Below are positions 39,501 through 50,996 of a DNA stretch of 64,000 bases, one piece after another. A program made the position numbers and the translations under genes. Each line of letters starts with the position of its first letter. Within the stretch, counting starts at the first letter, position 1. The notes beneath the pieces are model-generated. The model saw only the letters and a list, made by a program, of their open reading frames with translations, was not told the origin of the DNA and searched no databases. Source of the DNA: Gammaproteobacteria bacterium (GTDB lineage: Bacteria > Pseudomonadota > Gammaproteobacteria > Steroidobacterales > Steroidobacteraceae); contig JANXYK010000063.1 of the NCBI GenBank assembly GCA_025350055.1, positions 39,395-103,394 on the forward strand, read 5' to 3'.

Positions 39501-39773
39501 GGCATCGCCTGCCGCTCTGTAAACAAGGTGCGCGAGGGTCGCCCGCATATCGTCGACATGATCAAGAACGACGAAATCAACCTGATCGTCAACACCACCG
39601 AAGGCAAACAGGCCACGATCGAGTCGCACTCGATCCGGCGCGAGGCGGTGCATCGGCGCGTCACCTATTACACCACGCTGGCTGCCGCACTGGCGACCTG
39701 CGAGGCTCTCGACCACATCGACGAGGTGGCCGTTAACCGTCTGCAGGATCTGCATCGCGGGGCGCTGGCATGA
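36549..39773 (+). CDS. carB: Carbamoyl-phosphate synthase large subunit
   Basis: A 1074-residue synthetase made of two homologous ATP-grasp halves (about 1-550 and 551-935) plus a C-terminal regulatory MGS domain. Motifs include [20 protein letters not shown] and its duplicate [31 protein letters not shown] and [10 protein letters not shown], and two ATP-grasp cores ([11 protein letters not shown] and [13 protein letters not shown]). Length matches E. coli CarB (1073). The stop overlaps greA by 4 bases (ATGA). Confidence 0.98.
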   Translation: MPKRTDIQSILIIGAGPIVIGQACEFDYAGAQACKALREEGFRVILVNSNPATIMTDPEMADAIYIEPVNWRTVASIIEKEKPDALLPTMGGQTALNTALDLVREGVLEKYGVELIAASREAIDMAEDRELFRNAMREIGLETARAQIARSLDEAVAVQANFGYPVVLRPSFTMGGSGGGIAYNREEFETIVARGLEASPTHEVLIEESVIGWKEFEMEVVRDKADNCIIVCSIENLDPMGVHTGDSITVAPALTLTDKEYQRMRDASIAVLRKIGVETGGSNVQFAVNPRDGRLLVIEMNPRVSRSSALASKATGFPIAKVAAKLAVGYTLAELRNEITAGATPASFEPTIDYVVTKLPRFTFEKFPAANNRLTTQMKSVGEVMAIGRSFQESLHKALRGLETGLDGFDPLLTLPLTDESSAQLAYELRAPGANRLLYVADAMRAGWSIERINELSGIDPWFLAQIADLIAEEGQLRRDGEKSLGVERLRELKRKGFSDRRLANLTRSTEQQIRARRREFGVVPVYKRVDTCAAEFSTSTAYLYSTYEEECEAEPSKQRKIMILGGGPNRIGQGIEFDYCCVHAALALREDGFETIMVNCNPETVSTDFDTSDRLYFEPLTLEDVLEIIQKEKPEGVIVQFGGQTPLKLSRALEAAGAPIIGTTPDSIDIAEDRERFQQLVKRLGLRQPANATARTEDQAVVLAREVGFPLVVRPSYVLGGRAMEIVFNEDDLRHYMNTAVQVSNDSPVLLDRFLDQAIEVDVDAVCDGEDVLIGGIMEHVEQAGVHSGDSSCSLPPNSLPASLQDEMREQTRKLARALQVVGLMNVQFAIQSGTVYVLEVNPRASRTVPFVGKATGVPIAKLAARVMTGRKLKDLGALNETVPSYYSVKEAVFPFNKFPEADPILGPEMKSTGEVMGTGRTFGEAYAKSQAASGVVLPRSGVCLISVRERDKTGAVPLARNLVARGFEIVATSGTAVALQAAGIACRSVNKVREGRPHIVDMIKNDEINLIVNTTEGKQATIESHSIRREAVHRRVTYYTTLAAALATCEALDHIDEVAVNRLQDLHRGALA

Positions 39774-40246
39774 AACGCTCGCCGATGACCGCGCGCGGCG
39801 CCGAACTGCTGCGCACCGAACTCAAACGCCTGAAGTCCGAGGACCGGCCGCGTGTGATCAAGGCGATCGCCGAGGCGCGAGCGCACGGCGATCTGTCGGA
39901 GAACGCCGAATACCACGCCGCCCGCGAGCAGCAGGGTTTCATCGAAGGGCGCATCATGGAGATCGAATCGCGGCTGGGTGCGGCCGAGATCATCGATGTG
40001 ACGCAGCTCACGCCCGGCGCGCGGGTGGTGTTCGGCGCCACCGTCAGCATCGAAGACCAGGACGATGGCAGCAAGGTCAGTTACCAGATCGTCGGCGAGG
40101 ACGAAGCCGACATCCGCGCCGGCCGCATTTCCTACAGCTCACCAATTGCGCGCGCGCTGATCGCCAAGAGTGTGGGTGATGTGGTGGATGTGGTCACGCC
40201 CGGTAAGACGCGCAGCTACGAGATCACCTCGGTACAGTACCTCTGA
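39770..40246 (+). CDS. greA: Transcription elongation factor GreA
   Basis: Rescues backtracked RNA polymerase by stimulating transcript cleavage. The 158-residue protein has the N-terminal coiled coil with the acidic tip ([20 protein letters not shown]) and the C-terminal FKBP-like domain ([32 protein letters not shown]). It overlaps carB by 4 bases and converges on yhbY. Confidence 0.97.
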   Translation: MKRSPMTARGAELLRTELKRLKSEDRPRVIKAIAEARAHGDLSENAEYHAAREQQGFIEGRIMEIESRLGAAEIIDVTQLTPGARVVFGATVSIEDQDDGSKVSYQIVGEDEADIRAGRISYSSPIARALIAKSVGDVVDVVTPGKTRSYEITSVQYL

Positions 40247-40250
40247 GGCC

Positions 40251-40550
40251 TCAGGCATCTGGCAACATCAGGCGCGGCAGCGGCTGCGCCGCCCGATACA
40301 GAATCGCCACATGGCCGATGCGGTTGAGCAGTGCGCAGTCACTCCGGCGCACCAGCTCGGCCAGCAAGCTGTCGCGTGCCGCGCGATCGGCGGCTCGCAC
40401 CCGCACCTTGATCAGCTCGTGGTCGCGTAGCGCCTGCACGATCTCGGCCACGACATTGTCGGTGAGCCCTTTCTGACCCAGCATCACCACTGGTTTGAGG
40501 GCGTGGGCCTTGCCGCGGAGGAAGCGCTGCTGCTTTTCGCTGAGTTTCAT
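40251..40550 (-). CDS. yhbY: CRM-domain RNA-binding protein YhbY
   Basis: A 99-residue protein associated with pre-50S ribosomal subunits. The CRM motif appears as KQQRFLRGKAHALKPVVMLG and QKGLTDNVVAEIVQALRDHE, with ELIKVRVRAADR following. It is divergent from ftsH. In E. coli and Xanthomonas rlmE lies between yhbY and ftsH; here it does not. Confidence 0.94.
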   Translation of the reverse strand: MKLSEKQQRFLRGKAHALKPVVMLGQKGLTDNVVAEIVQALRDHELIKVRVRAADRAARDSLLAELVRRSDCALLNRIGHVAILYRAAQPLPRLMLPDA

Positions 40551-40731
40551 GGCCCCATTATCCCTCAGGGCGGGCCTGCTGCATCACGGCAAGGCCAGTT
40601 AGCCATTGAAACCGCGGGGTGGCGCCCTCATTGAGCCCTTCCAGGGTGTGATTTTCGCTGAGACCTGCTTGCTGGCGAGGGGCCTCAGGATGGTGTAGCG
40701 TGACCCCGAGCCTTGCTCCGGAGCTTCGACG

Positions 40732-42654
<1,923 letters not shown>

Positions 42655-42676
42655 GCGCACCACCGGGTCGCGTCCC

Positions 42677-43507
42677 ATGCTGTTGCGGCACGCCCGCGGT
42701 ACCCTTGACCTGACCCAACCCGTCGTGATGGGCGTGCTCAATGTCACGCCCGATTCCTTTTCCGACGGTGGACACTACCTCGATCCTGGCAGGGCCCTCG
42801 AGCAGGGGCTGCGGCTCGTGGAAGAGGGCGCGCAGATCATCGATGTGGGGGGCGAGTCGACGCGGCCCGGCGCGACGCCGATGGACAGCGCCGTGGAATT
42901 GCGGCGCGTGATCCCGGTGATTCGCGCACTCGCGCAGCGCTGCCCGGTGCTTATTTCAGCGGATACCAGTGACGCGCTGGTGATCGAGCAGGCTGTCGAT
43001 CATGGTGCCGGCCTGATCAACGATGTGCGTGCCTTGCAAAAGCCAGGAGCACTTGCGGCCGCCGCGCGCAGCGGCGCAGCGGTCTGCCTGATGCACATGC
43101 GCGGCGAACCCGCGACCATGCAGCAAAAAATCGCCTATGAGAGCGTGCTGGCCGAAGTGCGCGCGATGCTGGCCGCACGGATGGCCGCTTGCGTAGCTGC
43201 CGGTATCGAGGCGGCGCGGCTGTGCGTCGACCCGGGCTTCGGTTTTGGCAAGCAGCTGGCGCACAACCTGGAATTGCTGCGCCACCTGAGCGGATTCGCG
43301 CAATTGGGTGTGCCAATCGTGGCGGGATTGTCGCGCAAGTCGATGCTCGGGGCGCTGACCGGGCGCACACCCACCGAGCGACTGGCCGGCAGTGTTGCGC
43401 TGGCGACCATTGCGGTGCTCAATGGCGCGCGCATCGTACGGGCGCACGATGTGGCGGCGACAGTCGATGCAGTGCGCGTGGCCTGGGCGGTACGCGGCGG
43501 GTCTTGA
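42677..43507 (+). CDS. folP: Dihydropteroate synthase
   Basis: Joins p-aminobenzoate to the pterin diphosphate in folate synthesis and is the sulfonamide target. The 276-residue TIM barrel has both signatures, VVMGVLNVTPDSFSDGGHY and IDVGGESTRPGATP, plus LINDVRAL, LMHMRGEPATMQ, DPGFGFGKQLAHNL and GLSRKSMLG. It starts 22 bases after ftsH and precedes glmM, the standard order. Confidence 0.97.
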   Translation: MLLRHARGTLDLTQPVVMGVLNVTPDSFSDGGHYLDPGRALEQGLRLVEEGAQIIDVGGESTRPGATPMDSAVELRRVIPVIRALAQRCPVLISADTSDALVIEQAVDHGAGLINDVRALQKPGALAAAARSGAAVCLMHMRGEPATMQQKIAYESVLAEVRAMLAARMAACVAAGIEAARLCVDPGFGFGKQLAHNLELLRHLSGFAQLGVPIVAGLSRKSMLGALTGRTPTERLAGSVALATIAVLNGARIVRAHDVAATVDAVRVAWAVRGGS

Positions 43508-43546
43508 GCTCGACAGACAGGGATTTTTCTTAGGGAGTGCGGTGTA

Positions 43547-44875
43547 GTGGCGCGAGAGTATTTCGGTACCGATGGCATCCGCGGGCGCGTGGGCGAGCAC
43601 CCCATGACAGCCGAATTTGCCCTGCGACTGGCGGGCGCCGCGGCGCGCGTGTTGGCCCAGGATGGCGGCAGCGTGCTGATCGGCAAAGACACGCGGCTGT
43701 CCGGTTACATGTTCGAGTCCGCGCTCGAGGCGGGTTTTGTGGCCGCGGGCGTCAACGTGCTGATGATGGGCCCGTTGCCGACGCCAGGCATCGCCTACAT
43801 GACGCAAAAGCTGGGTTGCAAGCTGGGTGTGGTGATCAGCGCGTCGCACAATCTTTTCGAGGACAACGGCATCAAGTTCTTCGATGCCCAGGGCGGGAAA
43901 CTTTCCGACGAACTGGAAGAACAGATCGAAGCGCAGCTGGCGCTGCCTCCGGTCACGCGCCCCTCAAACGAGCTCGGAGTCGCGCGCCGTGTGGATACCT
44001 CGCGCACCCAGTACCAGGCCTTCTGCCGCAGCACGCTGCCGCCTGGTGTGACGCTCGCGGGCCTGAAGATCGTGGTCGACTGCGCCAATGGCGCCGCTTA
44101 CAAAGTGGCGCCGCGCACGCTGGCGGACCTGGGCGCCGAGATCGTGCCCATCGGCTCCTCGCCCAACGGCCGCAATATCAATGTGGGCTGCGGTTCGACC
44201 GCGCCCGAATTGCTGCAACTGACGGTGCCAGGCGTGCATGCCCAGGTGGGTGTCGCGCTCGATGGCGATGGCGATCGCCTGCTGATGGTCGATCACCTGG
44301 GGCGCATCGTCGATGGCGACCAGTTGCTGTTCATTATTGCCTGTGCGCGCCATGCCGAAGGCACGCTTGAAGGCCCCGTGGTCGGTACCCTGATGAGCAA
44401 TCTCGGTCTGGAGCTGGCGCTGCGGCAGCGGGGCATCGCTTTCGAGCGCGCCGCCGTGGGCGATCGCTACGTGTTGGCCAGGCTCCGTGAAACCGGCGGC
44501 GTGCTGGGCGGGGAAACCTCGGGCCATATCCTGTGCCTGGACCGCACCACCACGGGTGACGGCCTGGTGGCGGCGCTGCAGATCCTGGCGATCATGCGCC
44601 AGAGCGGCAAATCGCTGGCCGAGCTGGCGGCCGGCATGACCCGGCTTCCACAGGTACTGCTCAATTTAAAGGTGACACAGCGTTTTGACCCGATAGGCGT
44701 GCCCGCGGTGCGCCAGTGCCTGGAGTCGCTCCAGAGGCAGCTGGGCGACCAAGGCCGCATCGTGCTGCGGGCCTCCGGTACCGAGCCCCTGATCCGGGTG
44801 ATGGTCGAGGCGGTGGAGGAGTCGGTGGCGCGCGCCTGCGCCGAGCAGCTGGCGGGGGCCGTGCGCGCGGTCTGA
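43547..44875 (+). CDS. glmM: Phosphoglucosamine mutase
   Basis: Converts glucosamine-6-phosphate to glucosamine-1-phosphate for UDP-GlcNAc, peptidoglycan and LPS. The 442-residue protein begins VAREYFGTDGIRGRVGEHPM and has the phosphoserine motif VVISASHNLFEDNGIKFF near residue 100, the metal loop ALDGDGDRLLMVD, the sugar loop GGETSGHIL and the phosphate-binding loop RASGTEPLIRVMVE. The GTG at 43547 follows AGGGAG. Confidence 0.97.
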   Translation: MAREYFGTDGIRGRVGEHPMTAEFALRLAGAAARVLAQDGGSVLIGKDTRLSGYMFESALEAGFVAAGVNVLMMGPLPTPGIAYMTQKLGCKLGVVISASHNLFEDNGIKFFDAQGGKLSDELEEQIEAQLALPPVTRPSNELGVARRVDTSRTQYQAFCRSTLPPGVTLAGLKIVVDCANGAAYKVAPRTLADLGAEIVPIGSSPNGRNINVGCGSTAPELLQLTVPGVHAQVGVALDGDGDRLLMVDHLGRIVDGDQLLFIIACARHAEGTLEGPVVGTLMSNLGLELALRQRGIAFERAAVGDRYVLARLRETGGVLGGETSGHILCLDRTTTGDGLVAALQILAIMRQSGKSLAELAAGMTRLPQVLLNLKVTQRFDPIGVPAVRQCLESLQRQLGDQGRIVLRASGTEPLIRVMVEAVEESVARACAEQLAGAVRAV

Positions 44876-44904
44876 TTGCACCCATCGGCCGGCATGGCTA
44901 TTAT
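44876..44904 (+). promoter_or_regulatory. Putative tpiA promoter
   Basis: TTGCAC (44876-44881) and TATTAT (44899-44904) with a 17-base spacer occupy the 77-base gap between glmM and tpiA. The -10 is strong and the -35 moderate. It would drive tpiA-secG and possibly the tRNA and nuo genes beyond. Confidence 0.5.
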
Positions 44905-44952
44905 CGCGCGCCCGAAGTGGGGCGCCCCTCGGGTTAGCAGGCCCTTTAGACC

Positions 44953-45720
44953 ATGCGTCGCAAGATCGTCGCCGGCAACTGGAAGATGCATGGCTCGCGT
45001 GCCGAGAACGCGGCCCTGGTGGAGACCATCGTCGCCTCGGTGACCAGTGAGCGCACCACCTGCGTGATCTGCCCACCCTTCATCTACCTGCACGAGACCT
45101 GGCGCCAGCTGCGCGGCGGTGCGGTGGCGCTGGGCGCGCAGGACCTGTGCGCCGAGGCCCTGGGCGCGCACACCGGTGAAGTGTCGGCGGCCATGCTCAA
45201 GGACGTGGGCTGCGAATACGTGCTGGTCGGCCACTCCGAACGGCGCGCGCTGTACGGCGAGGACAGCCCGCTGGTGGCGCGCAAATTTGCCGCCGCGCAC
45301 AGCAAGGGTTTGACGCCGGTGTTGTGCCTGGGCGAGCAACTGGCCGAGCGCGAAGCGGGGCGCACCCACTCGATCGTCGGTGCGCAGATCGACGCGGTCG
45401 TGCAGCTCTGTGGCATCCAGAGCTTCGCGCAGGCGGTCGTGGCCTACGAGCCGGTCTGGGCCATCGGCACGGGCCGTACGGCAACACCTGACCAGGCGCA
45501 GGAAACGCATGCCTTCATCCGCCAGCGCCTTGCGTGCGAGGATGCTAAAATCGCCGCCGGGCTGCGCATCCTGTATGGCGGGAGTGTCAAGGCAGGCAAC
45601 GCCCGGGATATCTTCGTGATGCCCGACGTCGATGGCGGCCTGATTGGTGGCGCCTCGCTGAAGGCCGACGAATTCATCGCTATATTCGCCGCGGCTGATA
45701 GCCTTGCGGTCTCTGGTTAA
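44953..45720 (+). CDS. tpiA: Triosephosphate isomerase
   Basis: A glycolytic enzyme interconverting dihydroxyacetone phosphate and glyceraldehyde-3-phosphate. The 255-residue barrel has the catalytic Lys in GNWKMHG, His in VLVGHSERRALYGE, Glu in VVAYEPVWAIGTG, and the phosphate loops YGGSVKAGN and GGLIGGASL. It lies 21 bases before secG. Confidence 0.97.
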   Translation: MRRKIVAGNWKMHGSRAENAALVETIVASVTSERTTCVICPPFIYLHETWRQLRGGAVALGAQDLCAEALGAHTGEVSAAMLKDVGCEYVLVGHSERRALYGEDSPLVARKFAAAHSKGLTPVLCLGEQLAEREAGRTHSIVGAQIDAVVQLCGIQSFAQAVVAYEPVWAIGTGRTATPDQAQETHAFIRQRLACEDAKIAAGLRILYGGSVKAGNARDIFVMPDVDGGLIGGASLKADEFIAIFAAADSLAVSG

Positions 45721-45741
45721 ATCGTTGTTCGGGTAAAGCTG

Positions 45742-46137
45742 ATGTTGCACTCAACTCTGATGGTCATGCATTTCTTCGCGGCGGGAAGCATTATCCTGCT
45801 GGTATTGCTGCAGCGGGGCAAGGGCGCCGATGCAGGTGCCGGCTTCGGAGCTGGCGCGTCGGGCACGGTCTTCGGCGCACGCGGTGCGGGCACTGCGCTC
45901 TCGCGCGCCACGGCCATACTGGCGGCAATTTTCATGATCACCAGCCTGTCGCTGACCTATGTGAGCTCCAGGGGTGCCAGCGCGCCGACCAGCGTGCTCG
46001 AGCGTGCGGGCACGGTGCCGGTGCCGGCAATCAGTACTGCGCCTGCGATTGGCACGGCGCCAGCCCAAAACGCCGCGCCTGCAGCTGCGGGCAGCGCGAA
46101 GGGCGCACCGGCAGCTCCGGTTGCCCCGCCCAAGTAA
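45742..46137 (+). CDS. secG: Preprotein translocase subunit SecG
   Basis: An inner-membrane helper of SecYEG. The 131-residue protein has two transmembrane segments (about 5-22 and 53-72) joined by the conserved loop LLQRGKGADAGAGFGAGASG with TVFGARG after it. The C-terminal 55 residues are an Ala/Pro-rich tail, longer than in E. coli (110 aa) and probably cytoplasmic-facing or periplasmic low-complexity. It ends 22 bases before tRNA-Leu. Confidence 0.94.
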   Translation: MLHSTLMVMHFFAAGSIILLVLLQRGKGADAGAGFGAGASGTVFGARGAGTALSRATAILAAIFMITSLSLTYVSSRGASAPTSVLERAGTVPVPAISTAPAIGTAPAQNAAPAAAGSAKGAPAAPVAPPK

Positions 46138-46159
46138 GCGCGGCCATTTTCGAATCCTT

Positions 46160-46244
46160 GCCGACGTGGTGGAACTGGTAGACACACTAGCTTGAGGGGC
46201 TAGCGCCGCAAGGTGTGGGAGTTCGAATCTCCCCGTCGGCACCA
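46160..46244 (+). tRNA. tRNA-Leu (anticodon GAG)
   Basis: An 85-base class II tRNA with the encoded CCA. The acceptor arms GCCGACG and CGTCGGC pair perfectly, the anticodon loop is CTTGAGG with GAG, and there is a long variable arm. It reads CUU/CUC leucine codons. It sits between secG and nuoA, the usual place in this group. Confidence 0.96.
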
Positions 46245-46264
46245 ATTCTCTCGTAGAATTGGTG
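46240..46264 (+). promoter_or_regulatory. Perfect hairpin beginning at the tRNA-Leu 3' end
   Basis: CACCAATTCT (46240-46249) and AGAATTGGTG (46255-46264) form a perfect 10-bp stem with loop CTCGT. The left arm includes the tRNA discriminator and CCA. There is no U-tract, so it is more likely a processing or transcript-separation signal between the tRNA and nuoA than an intrinsic terminator. Confidence 0.55.
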
Positions 46265-46321
46265 GAGTAAACTTCAGGGCTGGTGGACCACCATCTGCCC
46301 TTTCAATGTCGGGGCGATGGG

Positions 46322-46690
46322 ATGCTAGCCAATTACCTGCCGGTGCTGATCTTCCTGATGCTGGCCACGCTGCTGGCTGCTACGCTACTGGGGCTCGGCA
46401 CGTTTTTTGGCCGGCTCGGCGTTCGTCATCGCGGTGACGCCGAAAAACTCTCTGCCTACGAGTGCGGCTTCGAAGCCTTTGAAGACAATCGCGCGCGCTT
46501 CGATGTGCGCTACTACCTCGTAGCCATCCTGTTCATCGTCTTCGACCTGGAAATCGCCTTCCTGTTTCCCTGGGCCGTGTCGCTCAGCAAGACCGGGCGC
46601 TTTGGCCTGGGCGCCATGGGCATTTTCCTCGCGGTACTGGTGGTGGGCTTCATCTACGAATGGAAGAAAGGGGCGCTCGAGTGGGATTAG
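46322..46690 (+). CDS. nuoA: NADH-quinone oxidoreductase subunit A
   Basis: A 122-residue membrane subunit of complex I with three transmembrane helices. The signature loop is [20 protein letters not shown], followed by [20 protein letters not shown] with the conserved Asp/Glu. The ATG at 46322 matches the family; it starts the nuoA-N operon about 78 bases after tRNA-Leu. It overlaps nuoB by 10 bases. Confidence 0.96.
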   Translation: MLANYLPVLIFLMLATLLAATLLGLGTFFGRLGVRHRGDAEKLSAYECGFEAFEDNRARFDVRYYLVAILFIVFDLEIAFLFPWAVSLSKTGRFGLGAMGIFLAVLVVGFIYEWKKGALEWD

Positions 46691-47181
46691 ACGACCACGG
46701 GGGCGCCGACAGTTTCGCGCAACGCGGATTCCTCACCACCCAGCTCGATAGCCTGGTCAGCTGGGCGCGCACCGGCTCCCTGTGGCCGATGACCTTTGGC
46801 CTGGCCTGCTGCGCCGTCGAGATGATGCATGCCGGCGCTTCGCGCTACGACCTCGACCGCTTCGGTGTTGTGTTCCGGCCCAGCCCACGCCAGTCCGATG
46901 TGATGATTGTCGCCGGCACCCTCGTGAACAAGATGGCGCCGGCGCTGCGCAAGGTCTACGACCAGATGCCCGAGCCGCGCTGGGTGATCTCGATGGGCTC
47001 CTGCGCCAATGGTGGCGGCTACTATCATTATTCCTATGCCGTGGTACGCGGCTGCGATCGCATCGTGCCGGTCGATATTTATGTGCCCGGTTGTCCGCCC
47101 ACGGCCGAGGCGCTGCTGTACGGGATCATCCAGCTGCAACGCAAGATCGATCGCCATGGCGGCGCGTCGGTCGGGGCCTGA
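46681..47181 (+). CDS. nuoB: NADH-quinone oxidoreductase subunit B
   Basis: A 166-residue peripheral-arm subunit carrying the N2 4Fe-4S cluster next to the quinone site. The ligands are in [15 protein letters not shown] (tandem Cys), [15 protein letters not shown] and [17 protein letters not shown]. The GTG at 46681 lies inside the end of nuoA and gives the expected N-terminus. Confidence 0.97.
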   Translation: MGLDDHGGADSFAQRGFLTTQLDSLVSWARTGSLWPMTFGLACCAVEMMHAGASRYDLDRFGVVFRPSPRQSDVMIVAGTLVNKMAPALRKVYDQMPEPRWVISMGSCANGGGYYHYSYAVVRGCDRIVPVDIYVPGCPPTAEALLYGIIQLQRKIDRHGGASVGA

Positions 47182-47193
47182 GGCGGCACAGCG

Positions 47194-47922
47194 TTGAGTC
47201 AGGCCAACGACAGACTGAGCGCCGCGCTGCAGGCCGTGTTCGGCGAGCGGCTGGTGGTGCACGCGGGCGCCGGCGGTTCACTGTCAGCGGAAGTCGCCAC
47301 TGACGAGTTGCTGAAGGTAGCGCTCGAATTGCGCGAGCACCCGGAGCTGCGCTTCGAGCAGCTCATCGACCTGGCCGGTGTCGACTATCTGGATTTTGGC
47401 CGCAGCGAATGGCAGGCCGAGAAGGCTACGGGCAGCGGTTTCAGCCGCGGCGTGAATAGCGCCGCCGGCCACACGCTGCGCGGCGAGCGCCGCTATGCGG
47501 TGGTCTACCAGCTGCTCTCGGTCACGCTGAATCACCGCCTGCAGTTGCGCTGCTGGTGCGACGGACTCGATGAACCGACCGTCGAATCACTGACGGGCAT
47601 CTGGGCTGGGGCGAACTGGTTCGAGCGCGAAGCCTTCGACCTGTTCGGCATCCTGTTCCGGAGCCACCCCGACCTGCGCCGGTTGCTCACCGATTACGGC
47701 TTCATCGGCCACCCGTTCCGCAAGGACTTCCCGCTGATCGGTAATGTCGAGGTGCGCTACGACAATGTGTTGAAGCGCGTGGTCTATGAACCGGTGACCA
47801 TCGAAGCGCGCACGCTGGTGCCGCGCGTGATCCGCCACGACAACCGCTACGAGGCCGCGCTCAAGCCGCCGCCGCCCGCGGAGGCCCCCGTGGGGGCCCC
47901 CATGGAGGGCAAGCGTGGCTGA
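47194..47922 (+). CDS. nuoC: NADH-quinone oxidoreductase subunit C
   Basis: A 242-residue hydrophilic subunit (30 kDa family), separate from nuoD here. The signature is [20 protein letters not shown] followed by [20 protein letters not shown]. The TTG at 47194 is the best start. A Pro/Gly-rich tail near the C-terminus lies over a GC-rich inverted repeat just before nuoD. The 3' end overlaps nuoD by 8 bases. Confidence 0.95.
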   Translation: MSQANDRLSAALQAVFGERLVVHAGAGGSLSAEVATDELLKVALELREHPELRFEQLIDLAGVDYLDFGRSEWQAEKATGSGFSRGVNSAAGHTLRGERRYAVVYQLLSVTLNHRLQLRCWCDGLDEPTVESLTGIWAGANWFEREAFDLFGILFRSHPDLRRLLTDYGFIGHPFRKDFPLIGNVEVRYDNVLKRVVYEPVTIEARTLVPRVIRHDNRYEAALKPPPPAEAPVGAPMEGKRG

Positions 47923-49168
47923 GATCCGCAATCTCACGATGAACTTTGGCCCGCAGCATCCGGCGGCCCACGGCGTGCTGCGCCTGGTGCTCGAGATGGA
48001 TGGCGAAGTGATCCAGAAGGCCGATCCGCATATTGGTCTCTTGCACCGTGGCACCGAGAAGCTGGCCGAATCCAAGCCCTTCAACCAGTCGATCGGTTAC
48101 ATGGACCGGCTCGACTACGTGTCGATGATGTGCAACGAGCACGCCTATGTGCTGGCGATCGAAAAGCTGCTCGGCATCGCGCCACCACTGCGCGCGCAGT
48201 ACATCCGCACGATGTTCGATGAGATCACCCGGGTGCTCAATCACCTGATGTGGCTGGGCGCGCATGGCCTCGACATCGGTGCGATGACCATATTCCTGTT
48301 CTGCTTCCGCGAGCGCGAAGACCTGATGGATTGCTACGAAGCGGTCTCGGGCACACGCATGCATGCCACCTATTACCGGCCGGGCGGCGTGAACCGCGAT
48401 CTACCCGACACCATGCCGCGCTACCAGGCCTCGCGCTGGCGCTCGCAGGCCGATGCCGATCGGCGCAACGCGGCCCGTTCGGGCTCGCTGCTCGATTTCA
48501 TCGCTGATTTCACCGCGCGCTTCCCGGCTTGCATTGACGAATACGAAACCCTGCTCACGGACAATCGCATCTGGAAGCAGCGCACCGTGAACATCGGCGT
48601 AGTGCCGCCCGAGCGCGCACTGCAGCTCGGTTTCACGGGCCCGATGCTGCGCGGCTCGGGCATCGCCTGGGATCTGCGCAAAAAGCAGCCCTACGAAGTC
48701 TACGGCGATCTCGATTTCGACATCCCGGTGGGCAAGCACGGCGATTGCTACGACCGTTACCTGGTGCGCGTCGAGGAGATGCGGCAGTCCAATCGCATCG
48801 TCGCGCAGTGCGTGCAGTGGTTGCGCGCCAATCCGGGCCCGGTGATGATCGATGATCGCAAGGTGCGACCGCCGCGCCGCGAAGAAATGAAAGGCGACAT
48901 GGAATCGCTGATCCATCACTTCAAGTTCATGACCGAAGGCTACTGTGTGCCGGAAGGCGATGCCTATGCCGCCATCGAGGCGCCCAAGGGCGAGTTCGGT
49001 GTGTACCTGCTTTCCGATGGGGCGAACAAACCCTACCGGCTCAAGTGCCGAGCGCCTGGCTTCGCGCACCTGGCGTCGCTAAGCGAGATGGTGCAAGGGC
49101 ACATGCTGGCCGACGTGGTGGCCGTGATCGGTACGCAGGATGTGGTATTCGGGGAGATCGATCGCTGA
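47915..49168 (+). CDS. nuoD: NADH-quinone oxidoreductase subunit D
   Basis: A 417-residue 49-kDa-type subunit lining the quinone pocket. It begins with the family motif [20 protein letters not shown] (His and quinone-site residues) and includes [32 protein letters not shown] and [20 protein letters not shown]. The GTG at 47915 follows GGAGG. The stop overlaps the nuoE start (TGATG). Confidence 0.97.
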   Translation: MAEIRNLTMNFGPQHPAAHGVLRLVLEMDGEVIQKADPHIGLLHRGTEKLAESKPFNQSIGYMDRLDYVSMMCNEHAYVLAIEKLLGIAPPLRAQYIRTMFDEITRVLNHLMWLGAHGLDIGAMTIFLFCFREREDLMDCYEAVSGTRMHATYYRPGGVNRDLPDTMPRYQASRWRSQADADRRNAARSGSLLDFIADFTARFPACIDEYETLLTDNRIWKQRTVNIGVVPPERALQLGFTGPMLRGSGIAWDLRKKQPYEVYGDLDFDIPVGKHGDCYDRYLVRVEEMRQSNRIVAQCVQWLRANPGPVMIDDRKVRPPRREEMKGDMESLIHHFKFMTEGYCVPEGDAYAAIEAPKGEFGVYLLSDGANKPYRLKCRAPGFAHLASLSEMVQGHMLADVVAVIGTQDVVFGEIDR

Positions 49169-49671
49169 TGAGCGCCACGAATGGTAATGGTGGCGTGCTC
49201 TCCGAGCACACGCGCAAGGAAATCGACCACTGGGTGGCGCGCTTCCCGGAGGGCCGGCAGCGCTCGGCGGTGATCGCTGCACTGCGCGCCGCGCAGGAAC
49301 AGAACCAGGGCTATCTCACACCCCCGCTGATGGATGCGGTGGCCGCGCACCTGAAGCTCCCACCGATCCAGGTGTACGAGGTCGCGAGCTTCTACTCGAT
49401 GTTCGAGACGCACCCTTGCGGCCGCCATCACGTCAGCATCTGCACCAACATCTCCTGCATGCTGCGCGGGGGCGAAGCACTGGTGGCGCATGTCGAGAAG
49501 CGCTTGGGCATACGCCTGGGCGAGAGCACGCCCGATGGTCGCATCTTCTTCAAGCAGGAAGAAGAATGCCTGGCCGCCTGCACCGGCGCGCCGATGATGA
49601 TGGTCGATCACGTATACCACGAGCATCTGACGCCCGAGCGGGTGGACAAGATCCTCGATGAGCTGAAGTAG
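49168..49671 (+). CDS. nuoE: NADH-quinone oxidoreductase subunit E
   Basis: A 167-residue 24-kDa subunit of the NADH dehydrogenase module, with a thioredoxin-fold 2Fe-2S (N1a) site. The ligands are in [12 protein letters not shown] (C-x4-C) and [13 protein letters not shown] (C-x3-C). The helical start [20 protein letters not shown] is typical. It lies 14 bases before nuoF. Confidence 0.96.
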   Translation: MSATNGNGGVLSEHTRKEIDHWVARFPEGRQRSAVIAALRAAQEQNQGYLTPPLMDAVAAHLKLPPIQVYEVASFYSMFETHPCGRHHVSICTNISCMLRGGEALVAHVEKRLGIRLGESTPDGRIFFKQEEECLAACTGAPMMMVDHVYHEHLTPERVDKILDELK

Positions 49672-49685
49672 GGCAGGCGCAGAGC

Positions 49686-50996
49686 ATGGCAGGCTGGGAC
49701 GACAAGCAGAATCTGGTGTGTTTCGAACCGCTCAAGCTGGAGCGTTCGTGGACTATGCCCGTGTACGAGAGCATCGGTGGCTATGAGTCCTGGAAGAAGA
49801 TCCTGGCCGAGAAGCCGCCGCGCGAGCAGATCATCGATGCTGTGAAGGCCTCGGGCCTGCGCGGCCGCGGTGGCGCGGCTTTCCCGATGGGCGTGAAGTG
49901 GAGCTTCATGCCACGCAACGCGCCGATGCAGAAATACGCGGTCTGCAATTCGGACGAGAGCGAGCCAGGCACCTGCCACGACCGCGACATCCTGCGCTAC
50001 AACCCGCACTCGCTGATCGAGGGTATGGCGATCGGCGGCTACGCGATGAACGCCACCGTTGGCTACAACTACATCCGCGGCGAGTTCCTGGGCGAGCCGG
50101 TGCCGCGTTTCGAAGCGGCGGTGGCGGAGGCTTACGCGGCAGGCCTGCTGGGCAAGAACATCCAGGGCTCGGGCATCGATTTTGATCTCTATACTTTCGT
50201 CGGCGCAGGCGCCTATATCTGCGGCGAAGAAACCGCGCTGCTCGATTCGCTCGAGGGCAAGCAGGGCAAACCGCGCTTCAAGCCGCCGTTCCCCGCGGCT
50301 TTCGGCCTCTATGGCATGCCGACCACGATCAACAATTGCCAGAGCTTCGCGTCGGTGCCCACGATCATGCGCAAGGGCCCGCAGTGGTTCGCGGCGCTGG
50401 GCCCTGCAAATTCTGGCGGCACGGTGATCTTCTCGGTCTCGGGGCATGTGGCGAAGGCTGGCAATTTCGAAGTGCCGCTGGGCATTCCCTTCGCTGACCT
50501 GCTGGCGCTCGCTGGCGGCATGCTCGGTGGTCGCCGCCTGAAGGCCGTGATTCCTGGCGGTTCGTCGGTGCCGGTTGTGCCGGGCGAGAAGATGATGACG
50601 CTCAACATGGACTACGACTCACTGAAGGCTGCCGGCTCCAGCATCGGCTCGGCCGCCGTGATCGTGATGGACGAGACCACCTGCATGGTGCGCGTGCTCG
50701 AACGCCTGTCGCGCTTCTACATGTCCGAATCCTGCGGTCAGTGCACGCCTTGCCGCGAGGGCACGGGCTGGCTGAATCGCACGCTCAAGCGCGTGCTGGC
50801 AGGCGAAGCCACGCGCGAACACCTGGGCTTGCTGCTCGATGTAGCCAACCGCATCGAGGGTCACACGATCTGTGCGCTGGGCGATGCCGCAGCCTGGCCG
50901 GTGCAGAGCTTCCTCAAGCACTATCGGCCCGAGTTCGAGTTCATGGTCGATCACAAGGGTCGTAGCATCGTCGAGCCCGATCGGCGGGCCGCATGA
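49686..50996 (+). CDS. nuoF: NADH-quinone oxidoreductase subunit F
   Basis: A 436-residue 51-kDa subunit that oxidises NADH with FMN and carries cluster N3. Motifs are [18 protein letters not shown] (NADH/FMN), [34 protein letters not shown] and the 4Fe-4S site [14 protein letters not shown] with a later Cys in [13 protein letters not shown]. It overlaps nuoG by 4 bases (ATGA). Confidence 0.97.
   Translation: MAGWDDKQNLVCFEPLKLERSWTMPVYESIGGYESWKKILAEKPPREQIIDAVKASGLRGRGGAAFPMGVKWSFMPRNAPMQKYAVCNSDESEPGTCHDRDILRYNPHSLIEGMAIGGYAMNATVGYNYIRGEFLGEPVPRFEAAVAEAYAAGLLGKNIQGSGIDFDLYTFVGAGAYICGEETALLDSLEGKQGKPRFKPPFPAAFGLYGMPTTINNCQSFASVPTIMRKGPQWFAALGPANSGGTVIFSVSGHVAKAGNFEVPLGIPFADLLALAGGMLGGRRLKAVIPGGSSVPVVPGEKMMTLNMDYDSLKAAGSSIGSAAVIVMDETTCMVRVLERLSRFYMSESCGQCTPCREGTGWLNRTLKRVLAGEATREHLGLLLDVANRIEGHTICALGDAAAWPVQSFLKHYRPEFEFMVDHKGRSIVEPDRRAA

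Noticed and set aside
44467..45750. 427-codon minus-strand frame
   Set aside because: Antisense to glmM and tpiA and crosses their promoter gap.
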